Assembly: GCA_030765055.1 (NCBI GenBank)
Contig: CM060947.1
Span: forward strand, 51,423,375-51,487,374
Direction of reading: 5' to 3'
Origin: Mantis religiosa
Lineage: Eukaryota; Arthropoda; Insecta; Mantodea; Mantidae
DNA length: 64,000 nt
The position numbers and the translations under genes are program-made. Numbering within the stretch: the stretch's first letter is position 1; each line of letters begins with the position of its first letter. Below are positions 10,708 to 21,893 of the stretch, piece by piece. The notes beneath the pieces were generated by a model. The model saw only the letters and a list, made by a program, of their open reading frames with translations. It did not search any database and was not told the DNA's origin.

Positions 10708-11617
10708 CGAGGGTTGTTCAATAAGGAATGATCACAATTTTTTCACAAAGTACCTTTACTCATCCTCATGATTTTGATGGTTCTTCTCAAAATAGTCTCC
10801 GCTGAATGTGATGTACTTGTCCCAGCGTTTTTGCCAGTCTCCAAAGACATGCTGGAAACCATTTTTGAGAGATCCTTCAAAATCGCCTCCGCAGTCTTCA
10901 CCACTGTCTCTGATGATGGATAATGCCTCCCACAAAGGCGTTTCTTCAAGTTAGAGGATATAAAAACGTCACGTGGGGATAAATCCAAACCATAGGGAGG
11001 GTGAGGGATGCACTTCACGTTAATTTTTGAAAGATATTAAGCAACAACATTGGCATATGCGGTCGAGCAATATTGTGTTGCAGCATCCAGGCTACTTCAC
11101 GGAAATGTGGTATTTTGCTCCTGATATGGACTTGCAATGTTTTCAAAACATCCCTGTAGTATTGTCCAGTTACTGATGTGTGTGCAGGTACAACATACTG
11201 ATAAACCATTCCATGAACATCAAAGAATGAGATGACCATAACTTTCCCAGCAGAAGCAACCACTGTTTCATTTTTGGGGGTTGGTGATGAAGGAGATTTC
11301 CACAATGAACTTTGCTGTTTGCTCTCAGGATCAAAATGATATAGCGAAGTTTCATCAGCAGTGATTACGTTTGATATAAACTCTAGATCTTCCTCTAACA
11401 TCAAGTTAACTGCATGTTACCTTCATTGCAGTGGTAGGCGATACTGAACATGTCTGAATTTGCCTTGTTCTCACATGCGGGAACCAGGAGTACCAACAAT
11501 GAAACTACTACGGCGTGTTTGTTTAACATTAAGCTAACAGAATATAATAAGATTGAATTTTATTGCGCAAAGTTATGTCCGTAAAAATTATGATCATTAT
11601 TTATTGAACAGCCCTCG
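10708..11617 (-). mobile_element. Short mariner, family 1, complete termini (910 bp)
   Basis: Inverted repeats of about 30 bp (CGAGGGTTGTTCAATAAGGA on the left, the inverse on the right) are flanked by TA at 10706-10707 and 11618-11619, the standard mariner target duplication. The element is about 910 bp instead of the ~1.3 kb of an autonomous mariner. The missing part is the N-terminal half of the transposase gene. Two other copies (55318-56225 and 58151-59301 minus its SINE) have the same net length. Confidence 0.93.
10743..11404 (-). pseudogene. mariner transposase, catalytic part only
   Basis: Two frames (11015-11404, then 10743-11018) together cover the DDE/D domain of a mariner transposase. 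The first Asp block is ITADETSLYHFDPESKQ, followed by VVPAHTSVTGQYYRDVLKTL. The second block reads LQHNIARPH, so the HDN aspartate is lost. The third block is GLDLSPRD with D kept. The C-terminus is MRMSKGTL. There is no helix-turn-helix region. At least one frameshift separates the halves near 11015. The copy is inactive, but it is the cleanest example of the short structure. Confidence 0.88.
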
Positions 11618-11619
11618 TA

Positions 11620-14106
11620 TATTCAGTGATAGATGTCAAATAATCTAAGAATTTTCTATAAAAACTTAACGCAGAAAGTGTAATAAAATTAAATTTCTCT
11701 GTAGCATCAGTTACCTTAGAGTGTCATCACTATTAAGTATAGAATTCAAACGCCAAGTAAACGACAAATTTCATCGAGATACGGAAATTAGTTCTTTCCA
11801 TTGACAGGTACAAAGTTTATAAAATTATGATGATGTAGGTTTAGACTGTAGAAGCTATTTTATTAAAATGATGTCTAACATTATTTTCATTTTAGACAAA
11901 GTGTTTTTACAATTGCTTATTCCTCAATATATTGAACGTAAATCAGGATAAAACTTTTTAAAATTATCTTTATATTTGTTTCCTTATAGGTAGAATGTGT
12001 CTAGGGGAAGACAATGGGGGTGAAATATTCAAATACGATATAGTAAAACTTTCCTATAACATCAAGTAGTTCTCTCAAACTCTCTGCCAATACACATGGT
12101 AACAGTACAATTGTTTTGAAATGTGTTCATTCTCAGTTTCGTTCTTACAAGTAAACAAGTACGAGTGGAAGAAAATGGAAACTTTTGTGATTTTAAAACC
12201 ATAGTTTGTGTGTACACAAATCTGTAAAATGAATTTTAAACATAAGACACTATCACTGCAGGAAAAAACAAAGTTATTAAAAATACAAAAGACCAAAGTG
12301 CAGCTAAAAATTAACTGTGTTGTTTAAGCTGGGGAAAACTCAAATTTATGAGATTTTGTAAAGAATAAAAATTAAATACGAGTGGTTAAAAGGAACAGTA
12401 ACGCATGTGACAAAATCTGCTTAGTATGATGAGTCATATCGTGTTGTTTTCGAGTGGTTTGTTAGTTTGCGTGCTAAAGGAATTCCCATTTATTTTACCA
12501 TTGCTTTCGACTCAAACTTTAGAGAGGGGAAGAAAAGCAGGAAAAGATAATTTCAGAGCTTCCAATGGATGAATCGAGAGTATCATCACCATAACATTTT
12601 TGAATGCTGTGTGTGGTGAAGCAAATGATATCGATATGCAGACAGTTGCAATATGGAAAGGGAAAACTATAATTATTGTAAATTGAAAACATAGCACATA
12701 ATTCATATCAGGCTATTGTTATTTACACTCCATTCTATATTATCCCTTAATATTATCTATTACAGCTCCTCCCCTTGATGGAGGTAGTTATCCCCTAAAG
12801 ATATGAACATAATTTTATTCTGTAACCGAGTTTTGTCGCCTGGACCAGGTTTTTGTCGCCTCTGGTTGGTACTCTTGTCAATTTGTACTTCCGTTTCTCT
12901 CAGATGCAATTATGAATATGAACCTGTCCACTACAAACTTTATTTGAAGTTCTGTTAGCAAATTAAAATTACAAAACAAAGGTTTCCCGTGCCGTCGTCT
13001 GCACTTGCTTTAATTACTCATTAAGTTTTTGTTGGAGCCTGTGTTTAAAACTAGAGGATGCACTTGGTTCAGTGTTTGTATGCTGGATCTTCCTGCGGGA
13101 AAAAGGGAACTCTTGTAGTAAGGCAGTTGGCATTTGTTAGAGAGTTGAAAGTGCTGGCACGGGATAATTTTATTTAAAAATGTTACTTGGAGAGATACTA
13201 CTAATAAATGATATCCATATGTAAAAATCAATATATAATGAAAGAAACAGAATTATTATTGTGCACATAAACTGTTGTGAAAGTTTAAACCAATAGTCAA
13301 TTCTTTTAAAGAGCTGGTCGGTATATGATTGTTCTAATATTGAATGATCTTTTTGTAACCAGTAGATATAGAATGAGTGACGACTTCATATTTGAGCAAT
13401 AAATGTATATTGCTATCGAAAAATTTAAACGAATTCCAGAAATTGTAAAACTAAAGAAATTTGACATTAATTGTATGTTTTTTGAGATCTACATTTTTGA
13501 CAAGTAAGATTCTATCATACGAAGACTTACCAGATATAAATAAGAAATCACTAATAATAAAAGCTACTTACAGATGCTCCAGAAGTTATTTACAAAAAAA
13601 ATTAACTAAAGTTCGATACGAGCTTTCCTCTGTACCCGATATGTTGTGAGTGCTATGCAACGCAATTAAATTTAGGTGCAAATATTGAATCAGACAAAAT
13701 TTAAAGCGATCAGAGTACTTATATTTGAACTTTATGTTACGCATTTAAAAGTAAAATACGTTTTCGAAACAGTCTACTTCTGTAAGTTTCATTAAAAAAT
13801 ACTAAAACTTTCACTCTTTCGGTGTTAAGTCTACTTCCTTTACTGGACATATTAGTCCCCTAAATAGTCTTCCTGAGAAAGATGTTGCAGACTGAATACG
13901 CAAATATCGTATTTAACGGCTAATTCCTTTTTTGTTTTTGGAATTTTAAATTTGTTTTTCAGTACTCCAGTGCACTACAAAGAGCAGTGGGTAAATCGTC
14001 ACTGAGACTGAGATATGCAGTGATTTCTTCTTGGGAACCGTTAACTAACAGTGAATCTAATAATCGATTATTTTCTTGCATTATGTTACTGTACAGGTAC
14101 CACGGT
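11620..14106. other. No gene recognised
   Basis: About 2.5 kb of A+T-rich sequence with only short ORFs. At about 12829-12862 the phrase TTTTGTCGCCT occurs twice, 22 bases apart. I see no element termini or protein motifs. Confidence 0.4.
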
Positions 14107-14321
14107 ATTTTTTTTTTTTTTATTATTATTAATTTTACGTCCTCCAACGTTATGTCATATCGGACGGTGAATTCAATGGGTGAAATGATGCTCCAATGTC
14201 TCCAGGGTCCATGGAGCTTAGAGCTACCCGACATTCGTCTGTAAGGATAAGGGAAAACCCCGGGAAAAGCCTTATCCAGGTGACTCACCCTGACCGAGAT
14301 TCGAACTCGGGACCTCTTGCA
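14107..14321 (-). repeat. tRNA-derived SINE, family 1 (head truncated)
   Basis: On the minus strand the body runs from box B (GAGTTCGAATCTCGG) through GAGTTACCTGGATAAGG-like, ATGTCG..TAGCTC and ends CGTTGGAGGACGTAAAAT plus an A-rich tail (seen as T11 at 14107). The tRNA head is cut just past box B at 14321, and the downstream sequence is unrelated. This family recurs at least twelve times in the window. Confidence 0.85.
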
Positions 14322-14504
14322 GGATCAACACTGAAGTATCGAAAAACTATATAGCGACTTTTCTGAAGTGTAGTTCGATGTCGATGTCATATATATTATG
14401 AAAATATTTGATACATATGGTATTTTAATTTAAATTGTTAAAGCAGTTTTGAAAAAAATATATATTATTAAAACTTTTCATATTAAGGATGTTTGATTAT
14501 GATT

Positions 14505-14893
14505 ATAATTGAGGGAATGGGAAACCACAGTGTCTCTCCCTAACATTTGGAGAGATTGTCACCCGGTGTACCACGGTACTTATCACCACCAGGGAGAGGG
14601 TGCGAACGGATCCTAGCGGCCTGGGCAGCTGTTTGAAAGGGGGATATGAAAAAAAGGCTTACATGGCATCTGGGGCATGTGGTCACATCCGCCGGAACTT
14701 CCGCGGTAACAGCTTGATAGGTGACAATAGAAAGGAAAGGAAGCAAAGGAAATTTCGGAGTAGAGAATCCATCCCCAACATTGGCCTACTGACAAGGGGA
14801 AACCACGGAAAGACTCAGATTTCAAGGCAAGTCGTCGAGGATAGAACCCCGACCTCCGAAATGCGAGTTCCACACGTTCCCGAGGAGTCATCT
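14505..14893 (-). repeat. Second tRNA-like SINE type (family 4)
   Basis: The minus strand begins with a tRNA-like head: GGAACTCGCATTTCGGAGGT followed by GGGGTTCTATCCTCG (box B-like). It then has a G+C-richer body through CCGCGGAAGTTCCGGCGGAT and CGGGTGACAATCTCTCC. The composition and head differ from the surrounding DNA and resemble a tRNA-derived insect SINE. Only one copy is present here, so the ends are approximate. Confidence 0.5.
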
Positions 14894-15064
14894 TGCTCGC
14901 TTCATTCTAAAGGATGGCTTACGATCTCTCGATTTATTTTAATTCTTTACAACGTATTGTTGGAACAAAATGAACCTAAGTGCCAAGTTTTGCGTTTACA
15001 AAAATGTTTATTATTGGATTATGCTGTTCGCAGATGAGCGAGCAAATTTAATAGAATATGAAGA

Positions 15065-15400
15065 AGTAGAGTCAGACTGAAACATTCAATGCCATTGTCT
15101 GGATTTGAACCACGGATCTTCTGGTCTCCGTCCAGCCGCTCTAACCAATTGAACTATTATGTCCAACGAGCCGAGATGACATTAAATTCTCCAACTGACT
15201 CGTGTTTTTCCCGGTAAACCACTAGGAGTTCTCATAAACACATGAGACAATTGCCTTAATGGCGACTTACTATGCTGTAAGTACTTAAGGCCCGAGCTTT
15301 ATAGTTCGGACCACTATTAAGTACAATTAATACAATTCAGTCTGGCTCTACCCTTTCATAGTACGTCCTACACACGACTAGTGTGAAAGACCAATTAATA
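15065..15400. repeat. tRNA-headed 305-bp repeat, inverted junction
   Basis: 15065-15332 is a minus-strand copy of the unit found in tandem at 43.4-44.9 kb: the tRNA-like head (GTTCAATTGGTTAGAGCGGC, GTGGTTCAAATCC), the CACGAGTCAGTTGGAGAATT segment and the GTCCGAACTATAAAGC segment. At about 15333 the orientation flips, and 15333-15400 carries a plus-strand piece (CAGTCTGGCTCTACCCTTTC ... GTGTGAAAGACCAATTAAT). The junction lies at an AATTAAT word. Confidence 0.75.
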
Positions 15401-16518
15401 TCCATTAGTAGAATATGACACAACTTATTAAACTGTCCATAGTGGAGAAAATCAGGCTCTGTCACATTGACCAATACGCAGGATTTTAAACCCGCGTCGT
15501 ACCCGCTTACGGTAAACAAGATGAGTTAAAATTTAACTGAAATGTATGGTGATATCATGCATCACAGAATTTGATACCTGGTAAAGCTGCGCTTGTGCAG
15601 AGTCACCCCTTTCTCCAAAACCCAGATACTACTGCCAATAGAAACTCAATCAGTGATTGGTAGGCATTGCAAACAAAGAGATTTTTTTTTGTTTTACTTC
15701 CCTGCAGTATCGAACCCGGCGCGCTCAGCAATCAAACGCAGTGCAATAAATAGTTTGGTTGATTGGGTAGCATTCTTTCAACTCATTTGAAGCGAAACGC
15801 GGATGTAAATTATGAAACGGGGTTGATGTATTGTTGTTGGGTTACCTGATCTCTAAATATTCCAATTAATCAATCTGCTGTCACTCGATACTCAATTATG
15901 TCCGGCACTGCCAACCTAAACACTTAATTATAAGTGAAAAATAGAATTCGTTAACCCAGATATCAGAAATTTAACCAGGTTTAAATTGAAGTATCGTGCA
16001 AAATCACGCTTTTCCATGAATAACGATTATTTCGCAGAAATTCAGGACAAAAATTGCAGATGTTTGTCAATCTCAGTCATATCGCTTTTCAAATGAAACA
16101 ACCAACAAACAGAAGAAAATGTGTCGTTGTATATTAAATTGTCCTTCTATAGCTGACCTTCGATATAGTATTGTTAAAAACGTTGTTGTTCAAATTACTG
16201 AACTATCTAGATTTACTTTGGTACTTGCTCCTATATCGAAATATATAATAATGCATTTATGCAAATGTTTGTCTCGAATGGCATATATAATTTACATGGA
16301 GTATTTTAGCCAAAAACATTAAGAGAAATTTTGGAGCAAAATATTTCGGAAAATGTTGCATATGAGGTAGTATGGATTTGGGAAATTTTCTTGTGAAACC
16401 TCTTTGCTGCATCTTTGGAAAATATTGAACTAAAATGCTAAATTTGGTACCATTGTAAGCTTTCATTCATGAAATTACTGTTTTAAATACACAGACACAC
16501 ATGCACACACATTCATAG
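15401..16518. other. No gene recognised
   Basis: Short ORFs only. A CAGTATCGAACCCGGCGCGC stretch near 15707 resembles a tRNA T-arm and may be a fragment of another tRNA-derived repeat. Its surroundings are too short or decayed to assign. Confidence 0.35.
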
Positions 16519-16722
16519 CCCACTTCTATGGTATGGAGGTGGCGTGTCTGCTTCACGTTAAATAAGTCTCGAGGTCTAATTTTGGTCTGGATGAGTTATC
16601 TAAAGATACTTTTCTCAGTTTTTGCTTGTTCTGAAAGAGGGCTTCTAGTAACTCTTAGGTCTATGGATTCTACACCCATTTGAGCATCATCTTACACATT
16701 TCATTCATCGTTCTATATTGGT
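16519..16722 (+). repeat. Decayed SINE family 1
   Basis: A diverged plus-strand copy: GGTGGCGTGTCTGCTTCACGTT in the head, GGTCTAATTTTGGTC at box B, GATGAGTTATCTAAAGATA, AGTAACTCTTAGGTCTATGG, TTTGAGCATCATCTTACACA and TTCATTCATCGTTC. The order matches the family, and the many substitutions mark it as old. Confidence 0.7.
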
Positions 16723-17400
16723 TCTTTTAATATACGGAACCTCAAATCTTGTATTTCGAGTGAAGTATTGATTTAATATTTTGGAAGGAATACATTTATT
16801 ATTCTGGTTTAAGCATGTAATACACAGACGTATTGTTACGACCCTGGGGTTGAATGGCGTAACTGGGGGTGCATAGAAGGAATCAGATGGTAGAGCTAAG
16901 TAGGGCGCAGTAGAGACGATACTGTGTTCCTCAATATGCCAGTTTACTAAGCTCTAATTATTAATGTTAAGAGCAAAACACTCCCAAAGTCTTGAAGAGA
17001 CTTAGGGTTGAAAGGTGACGACAGTTACATACTTATACAAATAACACTGTTCTACACACAAAATGTTACGGAAATGAGAATATCTAATATTGACTATTTT
17101 GGGACCACTGAATTCGAAAATATTAAAATTTGCAGATTAGCTTTAGTGTTCAAGTTACAGTCATAGTCTGACATTACATATTTTTCCACTAAATATTGGA
17201 TCTTCACGTAAAACCTCTTAGCAGCGTGTCATAAGTCTCACAGCACTGTGTAATCACGTGATCACCCATTCTCGGTGCACACGTGTTCATCACGTGATCG
17301 ATAGAATTGTCGCCTGGAAGGATTTTCAATTCTTATAAAACGTTATACAAAAGTGGTCGTATTCCTCTAGTGTTCCGAAGTGTTTTCATGATACTTTTGT
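16723..17400. other. No gene recognised
   Basis: TGTTACGACCCTGGGGTTG at about 16843 looks like an LTR start but has no partner. At 17250-17300 the palindrome CACGTGATC occurs twice about 40 bases apart, just upstream of the decayed multicopy gene. No protein motif seen. Confidence 0.35.
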
Positions 17401-19250
17401 TTTATATTATGGCCCCACATTCTATTCTTATAGAAAAGTAGAAAAATGCCTCGGAAGTGAATGAATAATCCGAATAACCTTGGTAAATCATGCGGGGAGG
17501 TTACATTTGCATCAAGGAGGCGTTCGATATCACCATATATTAAAAAAGCATACTTGTTATATTTTGGGTGTGAGATAGGAGACCAGGACAAAAAATGGGC
17601 ACCATATGTGTGCTGCAGTACATGTTCATCGAAACTTAATGGCGTGGGTCAAAGGAAGAGGACGTTGTATGCCGTTTGTGGTGCCCAGGGTTTGGAAGGA
17701 GCCTACCAATCATACTACTGTTTGTTATTTCTGTATGCTCCTCCCCCTATCAAGAATGGTACGTCCATGAAGAAAAAATAAACACTTGTGTACCCTAATA
17801 TACCTTCAGTAATTAGGCCTGTACTTCATAGTGAAGGACTCCTGTTCCTCAACCTCCACAAAATTTTATTGTTGACTCTGACGAACATAACAGTGTTTCC
17901 TCAAACAGTGCAGAACAGGAGCCATCAACTTCAAGAGATGCAGCCTACATGCCAAGCACAGACGCGTCCAATCTTAAGATTAGGCAAGAAGAGTTCAATA
18001 ATTTAATCAGGGATCTAGATATTCCTAAATATAATGCAGAACTTCTGGCAACAATGCTGCAACAATGAAATTATCTGCATCCCTCCGCGAAAGTGGCATT
18101 TCGTACTAGAAATAAAGATTTGGAGCAATTCTTTATAACTGAAGGAGATTTCACGTACTTCAAAGACGTTGACTATCTGATGGATGCAATAAATATGAGG
18201 CATATTCCTGATCAGTGGCGATTATTCATTGATGCTTCAAAGACAAGCCTTAAAGCAGTACTTTTACATAACGGAAATAAGTTTCCTTCCATTACTGTGG
18301 CATGTGCTTCCAACACAAAAGAAACGAATATAAATATGAAAAATATTTTGATGGGAGTAGTTATAAGGAATGCCAGTGGGAAGTATGCGGTGGTTTCAAG
18401 ATAACTGCCATTTTATTAGGACTGCAAGCCGGTTACACCAAGTACTGTTTCCTTGCCTTGCCCGAGACAGCCATTATGTTAGGAAAAGTTGGCCCAAAAG
18501 AGTCATTAACACCACGATTCAAAAATGTTGTACATGAACCACTGATAGAGTCAAGCAAAACTTCACTACCCCCACTACATATAAAATAGGGGCTTATAAA
18601 GAATTTTGTAAAAACTTTAGATGTAAATGGTCCTGCATTTACTTACGTGAAGAATTCCCAAGGCTCAGTTATGAAAAAGTGAAAGCAGGCGTATTTGTTA
18701 GACCTCAATCAGAAAATTTTTCAAAGATCACCGGTTTGAAACAGTTTTAAGTAAAAAGAGGAAAGTGGTATGGGAATACTTGCTCCAAGAAAATATTTGT
18801 TTCTATCTAAATATAAAATAATAAAATATATCTGCTTTTCGAGACGAATTGTTTTTTATTTTCTATAATGTATCTATGTGTGGTCAAACTTATCTTCACT
18901 TCATCCATTAAATAGCCAAGGTACAGAGAGATTAAAAGAAATCTTTAGAATAATTTTTTGGGAAATTTTAAAGCTGAAAATTTTGAAGAACCTGTATAAA
19001 ATCTGATGGGCTCGTATAAACAGCTGGGAAGCAATATGTCACTAAAAATTCTCCTTTTGAATTCCCACCTGGATTTCTTCCCTCCAAATTGTGGTGACGT
19101 CAGCAATGAACAGGGTGAGCGATTTCATCGGGACATTTCAGTGATGGAACAAAGGTACAAAGGGAAGTGGGATGCTGCTATTCTAGCCGATTATTGCTGA
19201 AAAAGGAGGCTCCTCAAACAGAATATCATAGACAGCCCCAAAAGAGTCGC
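17400..19250 (+). pseudogene. Decayed copy of a multicopy arthropod gene of unknown function (possible transposase)
   Basis: Several plus-strand frames in order match a protein I know as repeated in many insect genomes and usually left uncharacterised. The N-terminus has a C/C-rich segment (WAPYVCCSTCSSKL, 17590-17640) followed by QRKRTLYAV. Then come FFITEGDF near 18130, DQWRLFIDASKTSLKAVLLH (18210-18270), a CGGFKITAILLGLQAGYTKY block (18390-18450), LPPLHIK near 18570, and SHLDFFPPNCGDVSNEQGER (19060-19120) ending RYKGKWDAAILADYC. Frameshifts and stops separate the blocks, so the copy is dead. The conserved acidic residues could form a DDE-type active site, but I cannot show this. No inverted termini were identified. 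Confidence 0.65.
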
Positions 19251-20446
19251 CGTTAAGGTAACAAATTTTTTCGCTGCTTTCATTTTTTCATATTGTATTG
19301 TAACTTACATATAACAGGTGGTATCTTGAAAACCAGAGCTAACCAATCATTTTAAGTATCATTTTCGTGTTCAGTGGCCTAAGAAACATAAGAAAACCGT
19401 ATTCTTTTTACCGTAAAATTCAACTTTTTCAAAATTTGTAGAATAGAGTAATGAAAGGGGTCTTACCTTGGAGTTGCGTGTTATATGTCTTGAGGATACG
19501 TGTAGATGAGCCACCGCTACCGTGACTAAGATTACTAGTCAACATCCGGCCGACTTAGTTTGTTTAGCATCCGGCCACCTGGTTGTGGTCCATGTGGACA
19601 AACAGAAAGATTATGTCATAAGCTGATGTCATGAGAAACATCACATTACCTTTTTCCCACGGATCAGCAAGCCACGAAAGTCACTAACAAGTCACGACAC
19701 AGGAAATCAGCACTAAATAATGAGGTTTCGGATTTTATATATTTCCAGGCATTCTTCAACCTTACACATGACAGTATAAACTAGAAATGTATGACGACTG
19801 AAGTGGAAAATGCGAATTATGGATAGATGTCATTGGAAAGAATTTGGTTTACAACCGGGAGTAAAGAAATTGCGGGAGAAGGTAGAGAAGCAAACTTCTA
19901 ATATGCATTATAAAGCTTGAGATAATGTTAGATGATCATAGTTATTGTAACTATTATTATTCTACGCTTTTGTCGTACTGTTTGAAAACGAGCGACAATA
20001 TTTGATGAAAGGTAGGCTACGCGATATCTGTGAGATCCCCGCACAATGTCCATTTGCAGAATACGGAATTCTTGGTCTTTCCTTTTTGTCTCCCTGGCCA
20101 ATATATCTTTCTCTCTTAGAGAGTTCATTTCTCGGTATAAAATATTCCTGTCTTTGCTCTCTTCCTTACATCGAAGTTGCGATTTATAGAAACTGTGAAG
20201 TTAAATGAAGATTCCGTTCTTAGCGCCTTGCAGACCGGACAAACAATCGTCACGACAAAGTGAATGTTTCTGTCATTTTCACGAGGAGTGATATATTCTA
20301 GCTTTCCTCTAATATTTGAATTTGAAAAATTCTGGGTCATCTCGAAAGTTAGCTTTTCACTTTTATCCAAAACCTGCATATGACTTAATTTTTGTATCTA
20401 AAGTCACAAAAAGTGCATATTCTGAAGTCGGTGGGGCCTAGAAGTG
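19251..20446. other. No gene recognised
   Basis: A+T-rich. The phrase CATCCGGCC occurs twice at about 19543 and 19569. Nothing else stands out. Confidence 0.35.
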
Positions 20447-20715
20447 TATATACAGGGCTTATCAAAAGTCCAGTAGCACTTTCAATGTTTTATTATATAA
20501 CAATTACAAATGATAGCATTTTAAACACACTTGAGTTTAAAGTCAAACACCCAAAAATTTTGCTTACCCCTTATATACTGTCGTATATACAGGGTTTATC
20601 AAAGTCCGGTAACACTTTCAATGTTTTATTATACAACATCTATAAATGATAGCACCTTCAAACACACTTGAGTTTAAAGTCAAACTCCCAAAAGTTTTGC
20701 TTACACCTTATATAT
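20447..20715. repeat. Tandemly duplicated left terminus of the TIR transposon
   Basis: Two copies of the ~137-bp terminus, TACAGGG at 20451 and again at 20588, in the same orientation, about 90% alike. Each runs through TTTCAATGTTTTATTATA, AATGATAGCA and GAGTTTAAAGTCAAAC to a TTATATA(C/T)TGTC end. The right end has one copy only. Confidence 0.88.
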
Positions 20716-21099
20716 TGTCATGAACCCGATCGCTAAAGCGTGGCTTGTGTACACAAAGAAACTGATAGGCAGCACGGAACAAATAAATGTAGCGCGGGGA
20801 TAAAAGACTTGCCGGCACAGAACATTCGATTTTTGATTGTTGTAGAACAGTCTCGAATAATCAATGAGGTATTTAAGGAAGCGACGACTTGCCAAGAGTC
20901 AGTCGTAAACAGTTGAAAAGTGCTGCAAGGAGAGTTGATATTCTAAACAGCTGTAATCAGAACGCTGTTTGTTGTGGTCATCGACCTCCGTAGAATGTGA
21001 CGTCAATCTACTGGTGAACAGTGTATTTCTACGGAAATAAAGAACGATTTGAATTTCTGCCAATTGGATTTTTAATTCTACGAATCCACAAAGTCACAC
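20716..21099 (+). repeat. Solo LTR (same family as 37339-37810)
   Basis: Starts TGTCATGAAC and ends near AAGTCACA(C). It shares with the 37.3-kb LTR the blocks GTGTACACAAAG, TTGCCGGCACAG, GTCATCGACCT, TTTATTTCTACGGAAATAAA (carrying an AATAAA signal) and TTCTACGAA..CACAAAGTCACA. TATAT occurs directly on both sides (20711-20715 and 21100-21104), consistent with a 5-bp target duplication. The inserted LTR interrupts the TIR transposon just beyond its left terminus. The exact last base is uncertain. Confidence 0.72.
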
Positions 21100-21437
21100 T
21101 ATATTGAATATGTGAACCACGAGTGACTCGGCAGATATAATCAAACTCTGCGCATACTCTTTTCAACATATCCTGTGTGATCGTGGCGGCAGCTTCTCGA
21201 ATTCGGTTTTTTAGATCCTCTAAATCACGTGGCACTGGACAATAAACACGCAGTCCCTTTAGGTACAACCATAGAAAAAGGTCATATGCAGTCCTATCGG
21301 GTGACCAGGGTGGCCAGGTCATGCAACATCTGTCCTTTACTCCAGCACGTCCTATACAATGATCAGACATCTCCCTATTCAGGTAAGCACAAACTGCATT
21401 GTGGAAATGTGGCGGAGACCCGACTTGTTGAAAGATG
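21100..21437 (-). pseudogene. Transposase C-terminus of the TIR transposon
   Basis: The minus strand gives a block in which the second acidic residue of the usual QDGAPPH has become QVGSPPH, then HNAVCAYLNREMSD, GRAGVKDRCCMTWPPWSPD, DLFLWLYLKG, and LEDLKNRIREAAATITQDML with VTRGSHIQ at the end. This is the C-terminal third of the Tc1/mariner-like transposases with a WPPRSPDLT...FLWGYLK signature. The catalytic Asp is lost, and frameshifts occur near 21368. Only this part survives. Confidence 0.82.
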
Positions 21438-21715
21438 AGTCACTGATGTTTTGACTTTAGTTGAGGCACCAGCCATTGCTACAACATATCCAGTCACAGT
21501 AGCCTTAATTAAGAAGAAATCATTCAACTTTGGCGTAGTACGCTATGTTCATTGAAGTTTCCGTGTACCCTAAACACCACAGTTGTGCTTGTTAATTCTC
21601 CCTCTCGTATGAAACGTCGCTTCGTAGCTAAATATTAAGTGGTTAATAAGTCATTATTGTCTCTTGTCATTTGTTGTAGCTGGCAAACCAACTTGTACAG
21701 CTTGCATTTGTCATC

Positions 21716-21893
21716 AGTTCGAATCTCGGTTAGGGTGAGTTACCTGGATAAGATTTTTTCGGGGGTTTCCCTTATCTTGAAAGATGAATGTCTGGTAACT
21801 CTATGCTCCGTGGACCCAAAACTCTTTTGAGCATCATTTCACCCATTTCATTCATCGTCCGATTTGACTTAACGTTGGAGGACGTATATTACA
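21716..21893 (+). repeat. SINE family 1, 5'-truncated
   Basis: Begins at box B (AGTTCGAATCTCGG) and runs through GTGAGTTACCTGGATAAGAT, TTTGAGCATCATTTCACCCA and ACTTAACGTTGGAGGACGTA. The tRNA head upstream of box B is missing. It is nested in the TIR transposon. Confidence 0.88.

Noticed and set aside
14600..15037. 145-codon ORF
   Set aside because: Most of it lies in a SINE-like repeat on the opposite strand and has no protein family resemblance.
16843..17060. LTR starting TGTTACGACCCTGGGG
   Set aside because: No matching end, no target duplication and no second copy in the window.
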